Shown here: positions 27,515 through 36,307 of the stretch, piece after piece | Layout: each line of letters begins with the position of its first letter | Position numbering within the stretch: the first letter of the stretch is position 1 | From: Ornithinibacillus gellani | Lineage (GTDB): Bacteria; Bacillota; Bacilli; Bacillales; Amphibacillaceae | Assembly: GCF_003730295.1 (NCBI RefSeq) | Contig: NZ_QTSZ01000004.1 | Location: 62,001 to 126,000, forward strand | Direction of reading: 5' to 3' | Length of the DNA stretch: 64,000 nt | The notes under the pieces: generated by a model | The model's input: only the letters and a program-made list of their open reading frames with translations | What the model was told of the DNA's origin: nothing | The model's database searches: none | Position numbers and translations under genes: made by a program

Positions 27515-27874
27515 TTAATGGTTTTTAACTTTATCTTCGAGGTCTTTTAAACTGGACTCAATTTGAGCTAAATATTCATAAATATTTTCTTGATGTGGTT
27601 CAACCGTGCGTTTCCATTCTTCAACGGAGTGTTTCATTTCTGAAGTCAATTCCTTAATTAAGGTGGCTCCTTCTTTGGAGGTTTCTGCCAATTGCTTTTT
27701 TAAGCGTAATCCATCTAATTTTAGGTTTTCGATTAGTGTCTTCCATTCTAGATTTTGTATATTCACACGGCTTCTGAGATCCTTACCTGATGTTGGTGCA
27801 GACAATAATGCTGTTGCCGCGCCTACAGCACTTCCTACCACAATTCCTAGAATAAGGGATTTCCCTTTTGTCAT
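27515..27874 (-). CDS. yhaH: YhaH, YtxH-family general stress-type protein
   Basis: This 119-residue protein has a glycine-rich N-terminal segment (ILGIVVGSAVGAATALLSAP, residues 8-27) followed by GKDLRSRV and a long amphipathic helix, the YtxH-family pattern. Position next to trpP matches B. subtilis yhaH. The family is linked to general stress; molecular function is unknown. GAAAGGGGCGAATAAG precedes the ATG. Confidence 0.83.
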   Translation of the reverse strand: MTKGKSLILGIVVGSAVGAATALLSAPTSGKDLRSRVNIQNLEWKTLIENLKLDGLRLKKQLAETSKEGATLIKELTSEMKHSVEEWKRTVEPHQENIYEYLAQIESSLKDLEDKVKNH

Positions 27875-27989
27875 ATCTTATTCGCCCCTTTCAAAAATCT
27901 TCAACAAAACAAATTTCATGTATTGCTGATGGGTATATTTCCATTATAAACGTTTTCACTAAGATAGTATATTAATTAACCCATTATAC

Positions 27990-28024
27990 AAAAAACTGCC
28001 CTTCAAACTAATGATGAAGGGCAG
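27990..28024 (-). terminator. trpP terminator
   Basis: CTGCCCTTCA with TGAAGGGCAG is followed on the minus strand by TTTTTTG. It lies about 120 bases past the trpP stop; nothing else was found in between. Confidence 0.78.
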
Positions 28025-28145
28025 GTAGCTGATAGCATAAGAAATGTTAATCATGTAAAGCATGGGGCAGACCCAAGTATTTAAATTGAATGGATAGACC
28101 CAAGTTGTGGTAACTTAAACTTGAACAGACGGTTGCACTTTTGAT

Positions 28146-28667
28146 TTAAGATGCTACTTGCAGACGGGTACGCTTTGCCATACGCTGGGCTACCGGATAA
28201 ACAATTGCAATAATAATCGTATTCGCTGCAGCGGCAGGTAATACGATGCCGGTAAAGAGCGCTAGAAAAGAACCATCTAATAATCCAATTAGGAATAATG
28301 CAACACTTAAAAATATAGTACCACTAATAAATGTTCCAATTGCTGTTAACACAGGTGCAGCAATATGACCATTTACACGATCCTTTAGTAATAATACCAA
28401 ACCAAGGAATAAAAGTGCTGTTACTGGCTTATCAATAAGATTTGAAATCTGCCCGCCCGGTACACCAGTTGTTAAAGCAGAAATGACGCCTGTTGTAATG
28501 GATAGGATGATGACATATTTTAATTGTGGAAATAATAGAATCCCCAAAAACATCATTGCCAATAGCATATCTGGCTTCATCCCAAATAAGACAGGTGGAA
28601 CGACAGTATGAAGCACCGCTCCAATGCCAACTAAAAGTGACAATACGACTAAAATTCTTGTATTCAT
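28146..28667 (-). CDS. trpP: TrpP tryptophan transporter
   Basis: This 173-residue membrane protein with about five segments matches TrpP (YhaG), the tryptophan permease of Bacillus: LVGIGAVLHTVVPPVLFGMK at the N-terminus and GVISALTTGVPGGQISNLID near residue 65. Its place between yhaH and hit is conserved. The leader overlaps a run of five GAG/UAG triplets, so translation is predicted to be repressed by the TRAP protein when tryptophan is plentiful. Confidence 0.92.
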   Translation of the reverse strand: MNTRILVVLSLLVGIGAVLHTVVPPVLFGMKPDMLLAMMFLGILLFPQLKYVIILSITTGVISALTTGVPGGQISNLIDKPVTALLFLGLVLLLKDRVNGHIAAPVLTAIGTFISGTIFLSVALFLIGLLDGSFLALFTGIVLPAAAANTIIIAIVYPVAQRMAKRTRLQVAS

Positions 28668-28673
28668 TTTTAA

Positions 28674-28696
28674 CTCTCCTCTTCTCCACTAATCTC
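28674..28696 (-). promoter_or_regulatory. TRAP-binding site overlapping the trpP ribosome-binding site
   Basis: Read on the minus strand from 28696: GAG-AT-TAG-TG-GAG-AA-GAG-GA-GAG. These are five (G/U)AG triplets each separated by exactly two bases, ending seven bases before the trpP ATG. This is the spacing TRAP prefers. It includes the Shine-Dalgarno sequence, so bound TRAP would block ribosome access, as known for B. subtilis trpP. Confidence 0.88.
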
Positions 28697-28821
28697 TACT
28701 GTATGGAAGGGTAAGCTTCCAATTGCCTCCCAACTGTACGCTCATCGTCAGCTGCGGAAACGTATTGTAATTATAACAGACGTTCACCATAATGAGAAGT
28801 ATTCATTTTCAGTTCATTTTT

Positions 28822-29250
28822 TCATTCGATTGCGTTGCTTATGTCTTTAGCAATTTGTTGCAAATCATCCGAGGTATAGTCATCTCCATGGGTAATCCAA
28901 TTAGAGGAATAACCATCATTTTCTCCATATCGAGGAATAAGGTGAATATGAAGATGGAAAACAGATTGATCTGCAGGTGCTTCGTTGTTATTAAGCAGAT
29001 TCATACCAATTGGTTTATAGGTCTTTTTAATAGCGTTAGAAATTGCTGGAACACGTGCAAATAATTCACTTGCAACTGCTGCTGGTGTTTCATAAATGTT
29101 TTTGGTATGTGTTTTAGGAATAATCAGTGTATGCCCTTTTGTAACTTGGCTTATATCAAGGAATGCATATACATGGTCATCTTCATACACCTTGGCAGAA
29201 GGGATTTCCCCATCAATTATTTTGCAGAAAATACAATCTTCATGTTTCAC
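28822..29250 (-). CDS. hit: HIT-family nucleotide-binding protein
   Basis: This 142-residue histidine-triad protein has the hallmark HLHIHLIPR (about residues 98-106) and the CIFCKIIDGEIPSAKVYED opening with a probable zinc-binding Cys pair. HIT proteins hydrolyse purine-nucleoside phosphoramidates. I chose GTG 29250 because GTAGGAGATGATGTC precedes it; an ATG far upstream has no support. The location between trpP and ecsA is conserved. Confidence 0.93.
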   Translation of the reverse strand: MKHEDCIFCKIIDGEIPSAKVYEDDHVYAFLDISQVTKGHTLIIPKTHTKNIYETPAAVASELFARVPAISNAIKKTYKPIGMNLLNNNEAPADQSVFHLHIHLIPRYGENDGYSSNWITHGDDYTSDDLQQIAKDISNAIE

Positions 29251-29338
29251 GACATCATCTCCTACTCCATTTTTTAGCTTATCGCTAGTGTCTATACGTA
29301 TTATTGTATATGCAAAATACGTTGTATGCAAAAGGAAA

Positions 29339-29363
29339 CAGACTGCCCACGAGGAGCAGTCTG
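29339..29363 (-). terminator. Orphan hairpin upstream of hit
   Basis: CAGACTGC with GCAGTCTG and an inner CC/GG pair; on the minus strand TTTCCTTTT follows. It may end an unannotated minus-strand transcript or attenuate hit. Confidence 0.45.
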
Positions 29364-29422
29364 CCTTAAGAAGAAAGAGGATGTAAATGAAATCCAATGT
29401 TGGGGACTTGTAAAATGCAGTG

Positions 29423-29599
29423 ATGTTTAGTCAGCTGTTTTTACAAAAACCATTTCAGCAACATCCCGTGGCGCTGGGATATGAGCTGCTAAAAGGGTTT
29501 CTTAGTGCATTAGATTATCGATTGGAAACACCCCATCCATGTGTGGAATACGCATATTTCAGTCGCAACTTCTTTGCCCATCGCGAACACCTCATTTAG
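29423..29599 (+). CDS. Possible 58-residue protein
   Basis: An ATG-initiated frame encodes 58 residues (begins MFSQLFLQKPFQQHPVALGY, ends FFAHREHLI). Codon use looks coding-like and the sequence is not low-complexity, but only GGGGACTTGTAAAATGCAG lies upstream, a poor ribosome site. It could be a remnant. I do not recognise it. Confidence 0.3.
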   Translation: MFSQLFLQKPFQQHPVALGYELLKGFLSALDYRLETPHPCVEYAYFSRNFFAHREHLI

Positions 29600-29769
29600 C
29601 GTTTTGCACGCATTTACTGTGGTGAGACATCCTGCTTTCTTCATGACTTATCTTCTGCAGCATTTTAAAAAATATACACATCATTTAAAATGTAGGGCTT
29701 ATGGAAGTTGGCTTTCCTGTATGATAATGATAAAATTTGATACAAGTGAAATTCTTGGGGGCGAAAGTG

Positions 29770-30513
29770 TTGAAACCATTGTTGCATATAGAAAATTTAA
29801 TCGGAGGCTATACACATAAAAATGTACTACATGGCATTTCTTTTGATGTACACCCGAAGGAAATTGTAGGTTTAATCGGCTTAAATGGAGCGGGTAAAAG
29901 TACAACCATTAAGCATATTATTGGATTGATGCAACCGAAAAAAGGCAGTATTAGTGTCAACGGCAAAACATTTCGGGACAATCCAGCCAACTACAGAAAT
30001 GAAATGGCATATATACCAGAAATGCCTATTTTATATGATGAGTTAACATTATATGAGCATCTACGTTTAACAGCAATGGCTTATGATGTGCCGGAGGATG
30101 TATTTGAAAAAAGACTGCAGCCATTGCTAAAAGAATTCCGCATGGAAAATAGATTAAAGTGGTTTCCAACCCATTTTTCAAAAGGGATGCGTCAAAAGGT
30201 GATGATTATGTGTGCCTTTTTAATTGAACCACCTTTATATATTGTTGACGAACCATTTGTTGGATTGGATCCACTTGGTATTCAGTCCTATTTGCAATTA
30301 ATGGATCATATGAAGCAGCAAGGTTCAGGCGTATTGATGTCTACCCACATTTTGGCAACAGCTGAGCGGTACTGTGATCGTTTTGTTATTCTCCATGATG
30401 GTAAAATACGAGCATTAGGAACATTGGAGGAACTACGTAACCAGTTTGGTATGCCACATGCTGCACTTGATGATTTATACGTGCAGCTGACAAAGGAAGA
30501 TCATCATGTTTAA
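29770..30513 (+). CDS. ecsA: EcsA, ABC transporter ATPase
   Basis: This 247-residue ATPase has Walker A GLNGAGKST (about residues 37-45), signature FSKGMRQKVMIM and Walker B LYIVDEPFVGLDP. EcsAB is needed for normal secretion, competence and regulated intramembrane proteolysis via RasP in B. subtilis. TTG 29770 gives the family's usual length, and GGGGGCGAAA precedes it; the adjacent GTG 29767 is an alternative. It overlaps ecsB by eight bases. No ecsC follows here. Confidence 0.93.
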   Translation: MKPLLHIENLIGGYTHKNVLHGISFDVHPKEIVGLIGLNGAGKSTTIKHIIGLMQPKKGSISVNGKTFRDNPANYRNEMAYIPEMPILYDELTLYEHLRLTAMAYDVPEDVFEKRLQPLLKEFRMENRLKWFPTHFSKGMRQKVMIMCAFLIEPPLYIVDEPFVGLDPLGIQSYLQLMDHMKQQGSGVLMSTHILATAERYCDRFVILHDGKIRALGTLEELRNQFGMPHAALDDLYVQLTKEDHHV

Positions 30514-31720
30514 TGCGCACACTTTTTTTAAAAGGCGATTGGGTGAACATCTGAAGGAAACAAGTCGTTATTTACGTTATATTTTTAATGGGCATATTGC
30601 TGTTGCCATGTTCTTCTTTATTTCGGCATTGGCCTATTATTATCAGCAATGGCTGGCAGAGTTGCCTGAGAATTTCCCCGTCGCATTCCTTGTTGCTGTT
30701 GTGTTTGGCGGTGTGGCAAGCTACAGTCCTGTTCAAACGTTATTAAAAGAGCCGGATTTGGTTTTTCTAATTGCTGCGGAGAAAAAAATGGGTGCTTATT
30801 TTCGTAATGCGATTATGTATAGCTTTATTGTCCAGCTGTATATTTTATTGCTTGCGGCCGCTGCCTTAGGTCCACTATACTTTGCTGGATTTGCTGAGCG
30901 CTCTGGTCGCGCTTATTTACTTACCATAATTGTGTTGCTTATATTTAAAATCTGGAACTTGCTAACGAATTGGTGGATGCTAAAGATTCAAGATGGTCGT
31001 ACACGTCGAATCGATGGACTTGTTCGATTTATTTTAAATATAGCGATATTCTATTTTCTAATCGAAGGTCACATGCTACTTGCCGCTATCATTACCCTTA
31101 TGTTTATGGGGATATTTCTGTATGATCGTCATATTTCCAATAAGCAAGCGGGTTTAGCATGGGAATTACTTGTTGAGAAAGACCGCAATCGTATGCAGGC
31201 ATTTTATCGTCTTGCCAATATGTTTACAGATGTACCACATTTGAAGAATCCAGTGAAGAAACGACACTGGTTAGTAAACCTGGTCAACCGGGTCCCATTT
31301 GAAAAACGATTCACATATGATTATTTATACAGAATTACTTTTGTTCGAAGCGGGGATTATTTCGGAATGTATGTGCGGTTACTGATCATCGGTGGTTTAT
31401 TTATCTTCTTTGTACCTTCAGATTGGATGAAATTAGCATTTGCTGTCTTGTTCCTTTACATGAGTATTTTCCAAATGATGGCCTTATTTCAACATCATCG
31501 GACAATCATGTGGATAGATATTTATCCTGTTGATACAAGCATTAGACAAAAGGCGTTACTAAAATGGCTGATGCAGCTTGCTGTCATACAAACGATTATA
31601 TACGTCATCATACTTCTGTTGGGCATGTATATGATAGCTGCTGCAATGGTGCTGGTTGCTGGTCTGTTGTTTAGCTATATATTTATTCAAGGTTACGGTA
31701 AACGTCGGCTTGTTTCATAA
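30506..31720 (+). CDS. ecsB: EcsB, ABC transporter permease
   Basis: This 404-residue membrane protein has about ten hydrophobic segments and is the EcsB partner of EcsA (conserved position and coupled start). Recognisable blocks include KRRLGEHLKETSRYLRYIFN at the N-terminus. The transported substrate is not known; short peptides have been suggested for the family. GGAAGATCATC lies before the ATG. A terminator ends the pair. Confidence 0.9.
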   Translation: MFNAHTFFKRRLGEHLKETSRYLRYIFNGHIAVAMFFFISALAYYYQQWLAELPENFPVAFLVAVVFGGVASYSPVQTLLKEPDLVFLIAAEKKMGAYFRNAIMYSFIVQLYILLLAAAALGPLYFAGFAERSGRAYLLTIIVLLIFKIWNLLTNWWMLKIQDGRTRRIDGLVRFILNIAIFYFLIEGHMLLAAIITLMFMGIFLYDRHISNKQAGLAWELLVEKDRNRMQAFYRLANMFTDVPHLKNPVKKRHWLVNLVNRVPFEKRFTYDYLYRITFVRSGDYFGMYVRLLIIGGLFIFFVPSDWMKLAFAVLFLYMSIFQMMALFQHHRTIMWIDIYPVDTSIRQKALLKWLMQLAVIQTIIYVIILLLGMYMIAAAMVLVAGLLFSYIFIQGYGKRRLVS

Positions 31721-31725
31721 CTATA

Positions 31726-31763
31726 AAAATCCGTGGCATCTTTCCGATTGCCACGGATTTTTT
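31726..31763 (+). terminator. ecsAB terminator, probably bidirectional
   Basis: AAAATCCGTGGCA and TGCCACGGATTTT form a perfect 13-base stem with a T run, between convergent genes. Confidence 0.88.
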
Positions 31764-31769
31764 CATTGG

Positions 31770-32948
31770 TTAGGGGACAGTGATGGGGTTAATTGTAAAG
31801 TATGCTCCGATTAAAAGCTTGGCAGCAATTGGCATTGCCCGTTCATCAAAATCAAATTTCGGATGATGATGTGGATATAAGCTATCATTCTTTTGTGCTC
31901 CTGTAAAAAAGAATGCGCCTGGTTTTTCCATCATGTAATAGGCGAAATCCTCTGCACCCATCACGGGAATTATTTTTTCTGCTGTTTTAATTTGAGTCAC
32001 TTGTTTACTTGCTTCAAGTACAAGTTCTGCTTCTTTTTTATGGTTTTTTAATGGCGGATAGCCTGTTTCATATTGGAAGTCGCAGGTTACTTGATTGGCT
32101 TGGCAAATTCCTTCTGCGACTGCTTTCATTTCTTTCATAATTTGTGTTTGTACTTGAGGTTCTAAATAACGGACTGTTCCGGTAAGTTTTGCTTTGTCAG
32201 CTATAATATTAAAAGCATTCCCGGATTCAAATTTTCCGACAGTAATTACTGCTGTCTGCATCGGATCGATACGTCTTGCAATAATTTGTTGGAGTGCCTG
32301 AACAAGCTGACTGCCAATTACAAGAGCATCCTTTGTTTCATGTGGATATGCGCCATGCCCACCTTGGCCTTGGATGGTTATTTCGAATCGATCTGCACCA
32401 GCCATTAAAATCGATTCGGATGTTTGGAGAACACCGAGTGGGACAGTCGACCATAGATGTGTACCAAATACATAATCTACTTCTTCAATAGCTCCTGCTT
32501 CAATCATTGGCTTTGCACCACCAGGAGCATATTCTTCTGCATGCTGATGTAAAAAGAGAATCGTTCCACTTAATTCTTGTTGAAAAGTCTGCATCACTTT
32601 CGCAAGAGTCAATAAGGTAGCTGTGTGACCGTCATGACCGCAAGCATGCATAACACCGTCAACAGTTGAGCGATATGGAACATCTTTTTCATCATGAATA
32701 GGCAGTGCATCAAAATCAGCCCGGAGTGCAACCGTTTTACCAGGCTTGGCACCTTTTAAAGTAGCTACAACACCATTACCGCCAACATCTTTTATGTAAG
32801 GGATGCCGAGTTTATCATAAAATGCACAAATGTACTTTGCAGTTTCGGTTTCCTGGAAAGAGAGCTCTGGGTGCTGATGCAAATACCGCCGAATAGCAAC
32901 CATTTCCTCTGCGTGCGCATCAATAGAATGGTGGATTTCGTGTAACAA
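31770..32948 (-). CDS. yhaA: M20-family amidohydrolase/peptidase (YhaA-like)
   Basis: This 392-residue protein of the amidohydrolase branch of peptidase M20 shows HQHPELSFQE, the metal-site stretches MHACGHDGHTA and LHQHAEEYAPGGAKPM, and a late MGAEDFAYY. It likely hydrolyses N-acyl amino acids or aminoacyl amides. I place the start at TTG 32948 because AAAGGGGGAATCCTAT precedes it. An ATG further upstream lies inside a TATAAT-like -10 element and is not the start. The position after ecsB matches B. subtilis yhaA. Confidence 0.87.
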   Translation of the reverse strand: MLHEIHHSIDAHAEEMVAIRRYLHQHPELSFQETETAKYICAFYDKLGIPYIKDVGGNGVVATLKGAKPGKTVALRADFDALPIHDEKDVPYRSTVDGVMHACGHDGHTATLLTLAKVMQTFQQELSGTILFLHQHAEEYAPGGAKPMIEAGAIEEVDYVFGTHLWSTVPLGVLQTSESILMAGADRFEITIQGQGGHGAYPHETKDALVIGSQLVQALQQIIARRIDPMQTAVITVGKFESGNAFNIIADKAKLTGTVRYLEPQVQTQIMKEMKAVAEGICQANQVTCDFQYETGYPPLKNHKKEAELVLEASKQVTQIKTAEKIIPVMGAEDFAYYMMEKPGAFFFTGAQKNDSLYPHHHPKFDFDERAMPIAAKLLIGAYFTINPITVP

Positions 32949-33059
32949 ATAGGATTCCCCCTTTTGATTTTCTATCATTATAGCATGTAAATGTGGAAGA
33001 AATGCATAAAAACCCCAAATATTCATTTAATATGGAATATTTGGGGTTGGTTTATTTGT

Positions 33060-33137
33060 CACAGCCAGTAAAGGCCTGATTCATTCAACTAACAATCCGT
33101 GGGGGAAGTGCGAAAATCCCCACTGATTGAAGTTTAC
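33060..33137 (-). repeat. Half-unit of the two-hairpin repeat
   Basis: It starts CAGCCAGTAAAGGCCTG, carries hairpin B (AATCCGTGGGGG with CCCCACTGATT) and ends GAAGTTTACA. It has the same architecture as the copy at 29-110. Confidence 0.8.
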
Positions 33138-33163
33138 ATTATTATATTAAATTGTTGTTGTAT

Positions 33164-33601
33164 TTAGGATTGAAATCTAGCATCTTCCAATAGACGTTCA
33201 ATTTCTTCTTTATGATGTGTTTCATCGGATAATAAATCTTCCAGCTTTACGACAAGCTCTGTATAACCAAGTTCTTCTGCTTGTTTAATTCGCTTTTCAT
33301 AACGTTTGATGGTATCTTTTTCAGATTGTAATGCAGCTTCTAATAAGTCTTTAACATCTGTTACTTGTGGTATATCAGCAACCTTTGTTGTCGGTGTACC
33401 ACCTAATGACTTAATTTTTTCGGAAAGATAAAGCGCATGACCTAATTCATCCGTAATTTCTGCTTCGAAGAATGGTTTTAATGCAGAGCGATACAATCCG
33501 GAAACGACAGATGCACTATACGTATATTGAACAACAGCTCCATACTCGTTTGATAAATCTTCATTTAATCCTTCAATCAATTTTTCTACATTTGCATCCA
33601 T
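33164..33601 (-). CDS. Ferritin-like four-helix protein
   Basis: This 145-residue four-helix-bundle protein resembles bacterioferritin/ferritin-like proteins: NEYGAVVQYTY in helix 1, EAEITDELGHALYLSEKI in helix 2 and LEDLLSDETHHKEEIERLL in helix 4, giving E, ExxxH and ExxH-type metal ligands. It may store or handle iron; it is not a classic Dps by length or motif. GGTTGGGATCAAGTT precedes the ATG. Confidence 0.8.
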   Translation of the reverse strand: MDANVEKLIEGLNEDLSNEYGAVVQYTYSASVVSGLYRSALKPFFEAEITDELGHALYLSEKIKSLGGTPTTKVADIPQVTDVKDLLEAALQSEKDTIKRYEKRIKQAEELGYTELVVKLEDLLSDETHHKEEIERLLEDARFQS

Positions 33602-33706
33602 AACTTGATCCCAACCTTTATCTATAATTTATTCTACACTTTAATGTTCCCTGTATATTTTTTTTCAAACTATTTTCATGTATGATTTAGCCAAGGAGGA
33701 ATAAGA

Positions 33707-34348
33707 ATGTACTCGAAGCGGAATTATTTCATTGTTTTTTTATATATATTTGGATTGTTGTTCATTACGACCTGGATTTGGAATATCATGCAGGGCGAGC
33801 TTCCACTAGTTGATCAGTGGACAAGGAATTTAGTCGCTAAGGTTGATGGCACACCGATTTATATATTTTTCACTTGGGTTACAAAATTAGGCTCTAAATC
33901 ATTTGTGTTGCCGATGACGATTATAATGGCAATCGTACTCATCATAATTTACCGACATATTGTTCCTGGACTTATTTTTGGATTGGGTACATTGGCAAGT
34001 CATTTGCTAAATCATGGGCTCAAATTATTGGTCGAAAGAGAACGTCCCAGTATTTCCATTGATCTGGATGCTGTTGGATTTAGCTTTCCATCTGGACATG
34101 CAATGACTTCTATTGTTTGCTATGGCTTACTTGCCTATTTTCTAGCTAAAAAATGTAAAAATATGAAAGTTGCTTTATTCGTTCAAATTGTATTTGCATT
34201 CCTTGTTTGCATGGTTGGTATCAGCCGATATTTTATTAATGTTCACTACCTGACTGATGTACTAACTGGTTTTATGCTTGGTTATATGCTATTACTAATC
34301 TTGATCTTTCTGTATCGGTTTATGGAAAGACTTCGACATCCGTCTTAA
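33707..34348 (+). CDS. PAP2-family membrane phosphatase
   Basis: This 213-residue protein has six membrane segments and the complete acid-phosphatase signature: KLLVERERPS (C1), SFPSGHAMTS (C2) and SRYFINVHYLTDVLTG (C3). It likely dephosphorylates lipid pyrophosphates such as undecaprenyl pyrophosphate or phosphatidylglycerol phosphate. AAGGAGGAATAAG is the ribosome site. Confidence 0.9.
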   Translation: MYSKRNYFIVFLYIFGLLFITTWIWNIMQGELPLVDQWTRNLVAKVDGTPIYIFFTWVTKLGSKSFVLPMTIIMAIVLIIIYRHIVPGLIFGLGTLASHLLNHGLKLLVERERPSISIDLDAVGFSFPSGHAMTSIVCYGLLAYFLAKKCKNMKVALFVQIVFAFLVCMVGISRYFINVHYLTDVLTGFMLGYMLLLILIFLYRFMERLRHPS

Positions 34349-34460
34349 GTCTGAGCTTAAAACATGCTGGGGATGGTAGCTGAAGTTATGAACACCCGAT
34401 AGAATAAGGTTAAGCGAATGAAATGAGGGAATGAAAAGCGGACAAGAGAGGAGGAGTTTG

Positions 34461-35228
34461 ATGAATAGCTTTTTGCGTTATTTACTTGCAGCTGCATTTG
34501 TAACATTTGGTGCCATGCTTATCTTAGAAAATTTAGGGATGGGGTCATTAAATTTTAAAAATGCTTGGGGTTATTTTTATCCAGCTTTATTTATTATTTT
34601 TGGTTTAAAATGGATGGCAGACCGATTTCGTTATAGGGGCGGCAGCTGGGTTGGTGGTTCATTCTTATTTATATTTGGCTCATTACTCATGCTCGATCGG
34701 TTTGACGTATTGAATTTTGTCTTTGGAGATATTTTTAAGCTATGGCCACTCCTTATTATCTATGTTGGCTTTTCCATTATTGGTTTTTCATCAAGGTCAA
34801 AAAGATATAAAACCTATGTGAATAAAAACTACGATGATATAAAAGACGCGAAATATAAGGAGACTGTTTCCAAATTTTCCATTGGAGATTATGAATATAA
34901 CAAACCGAACTGGAAGGTAGAGCCGATGTATCTTAACACAATGGCGGGTGACTTCTATCTGGACTTTACAAAAGCATTTATACCGGAAACAACGACCCCA
35001 ATTACCATTAGCGCCCTTGCAGGTGATGTGCATATCATCATACCAGAGTCAGTGGAGTTTCGAGTTCATGCATCAGTGAAAGCAGGCGATATTAAAATTG
35101 TTGGTGAAGAAGTGGATGGGATTAATCGTTCCTTGGAATTTGAAACAAATGATTATACGAATGCGGAACGTAGACTAGACTTTCGATTGAAATTAAAGGC
35201 AGGTTCCATTCGAGTGGATTATGTATAG
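34461..35228 (+). CDS. LiaF-like membrane regulator
   Basis: This 255-residue protein has four N-terminal membrane segments and a C-terminal domain of about 125 residues typical of the LiaF/VraT (cell-wall-active antibiotic response) family: TMAGDFYLDFTKAFIPE, ISALAGDVHIIIPE and KAGDIKIVGEE. LiaF inhibits the cognate kinase in the absence of envelope stress. ATG 34461 follows GAGAGGAGGAGTTTG. It is first in a three-gene operon with the kinase and regulator. Confidence 0.88.
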   Translation: MNSFLRYLLAAAFVTFGAMLILENLGMGSLNFKNAWGYFYPALFIIFGLKWMADRFRYRGGSWVGGSFLFIFGSLLMLDRFDVLNFVFGDIFKLWPLLIIYVGFSIIGFSSRSKRYKTYVNKNYDDIKDAKYKETVSKFSIGDYEYNKPNWKVEPMYLNTMAGDFYLDFTKAFIPETTTPITISALAGDVHIIIPESVEFRVHASVKAGDIKIVGEEVDGINRSLEFETNDYTNAERRLDFRLKLKAGSIRVDYV

Positions 35229-35245
35229 GGAGGGGGATGCACATA

Positions 35246-36307
35246 GTGAAGCTTCATGCGAGGTTCGGCAGTATTCGTTTCATTTTTATCCGTTCTCATT
35301 TATTTGGGATGTTTTTGACAACGGTAACGCTATTGTCGGTATTACTAACCATTCATGTTCTTTTTCATCCGGATTGGTTAACTGTAACAGCTATTTTTGT
35401 GTTTATTTTTAGTTATGTGTTTTTGGCAATCATTATATCTTTCTATGCTGGCTTTCGTTCAAGTGGTGATTTAAAGGAAAGACTTGATTATATTTCTCTT
35501 CAGATCATTCAATTTACAAATGGAAATTATGATTCACGTGTTTATTTTAAAGCGAACGATGAAATTTTACGGATAAGCAACGAATTAAATGAACTTGGAG
35601 AAAAACTAAAAAACCAGGTGACATCTCTGCGCCGGATGGCAGATGAAAAAGCAGACTTTGCCAAATCTGCCCATAAAGCAGCTGTAATAGAAGAACGTCA
35701 GCGTTTGGCTCGGGATTTGCATGATGCCGTGAGCCAGCAGCTTTTTGCTTTAACGATGATGTCAGAAGCAGCGGTAAAACAAATTGAAAAAGATCCTCGA
35801 TTAGCTAAACAACAAATGGAAGAAGTGGCACGGGCAGCGCTTCACTCCCAATCGGAAATGCGGGCTTTATTACTTCATTTACGCCCAGTACATTTATCCG
35901 GTGACTCCTTGGCAAGCGGTGTAGAGAAGCTTATTTCGGAATTAAGAAGAAAAAGTCAAATAGAATTTATTGTCTCCTTAGATCACCTTGAGGATCTTCC
36001 GGAAACAATAGAAGAACACGTATTTCGTATCATTCAGGAAGCGCTATCCAATATATTACGGCATGCGAATGCTTCTACCGTTAAATTGCAAATCCTCAAA
36101 CGGGGTACAGAGCTTTTTGTACATATTGGTGACAATGGAGTGGGCTTTGATTTAGAACAAAAACAAAGCAATAAGACCTCATATGGTTTAAAGACGATGC
36201 GAGAACGGAGTGAGGAGCTTGGGGGTCATTTTTCCGTTCGCTCCATTCAAAAAGAAGGTACATATATTGAGATTCGGATTCCTTATAAATGGGAGGGAGC
36301 TAGATGA
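35246..36307 (+). CDS. LiaS-like sensor histidine kinase
   Basis: This intramembrane-sensing kinase (353 residues from GTG 35246; the ATG at 35237 abuts the GGGAGGGGG ribosome site and is less likely) has two membrane segments with a short loop, a HAMP-like linker, the HisKA_3 phosphoacceptor LARDLHDAVSQQ (His159) and an HATPase domain (EALSNILRHANAS, HIGDNGVGFD, GLKTMRERSEELGG). LiaS kinases sense cell-wall antibiotic stress. The stop overlaps the regulator start. Confidence 0.9.
   Translation: MKLHARFGSIRFIFIRSHLFGMFLTTVTLLSVLLTIHVLFHPDWLTVTAIFVFIFSYVFLAIIISFYAGFRSSGDLKERLDYISLQIIQFTNGNYDSRVYFKANDEILRISNELNELGEKLKNQVTSLRRMADEKADFAKSAHKAAVIEERQRLARDLHDAVSQQLFALTMMSEAAVKQIEKDPRLAKQQMEEVARAALHSQSEMRALLLHLRPVHLSGDSLASGVEKLISELRRKSQIEFIVSLDHLEDLPETIEEHVFRIIQEALSNILRHANASTVKLQILKRGTELFVHIGDNGVGFDLEQKQSNKTSYGLKTMRERSEELGGHFSVRSIQKEGTYIEIRIPYKWEGAR

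Larger units (their letters stand above)
29251..29766. other. Intergenic region hit-ecsA
   Basis: This 516-base gap contains a perfect hairpin (29339-29363), a possible 58-codon gene (29423-29599) and the ecsA promoter region. B. subtilis has the small gene yhaD at this place, but no clear homologue is visible. Confidence 0.5.
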
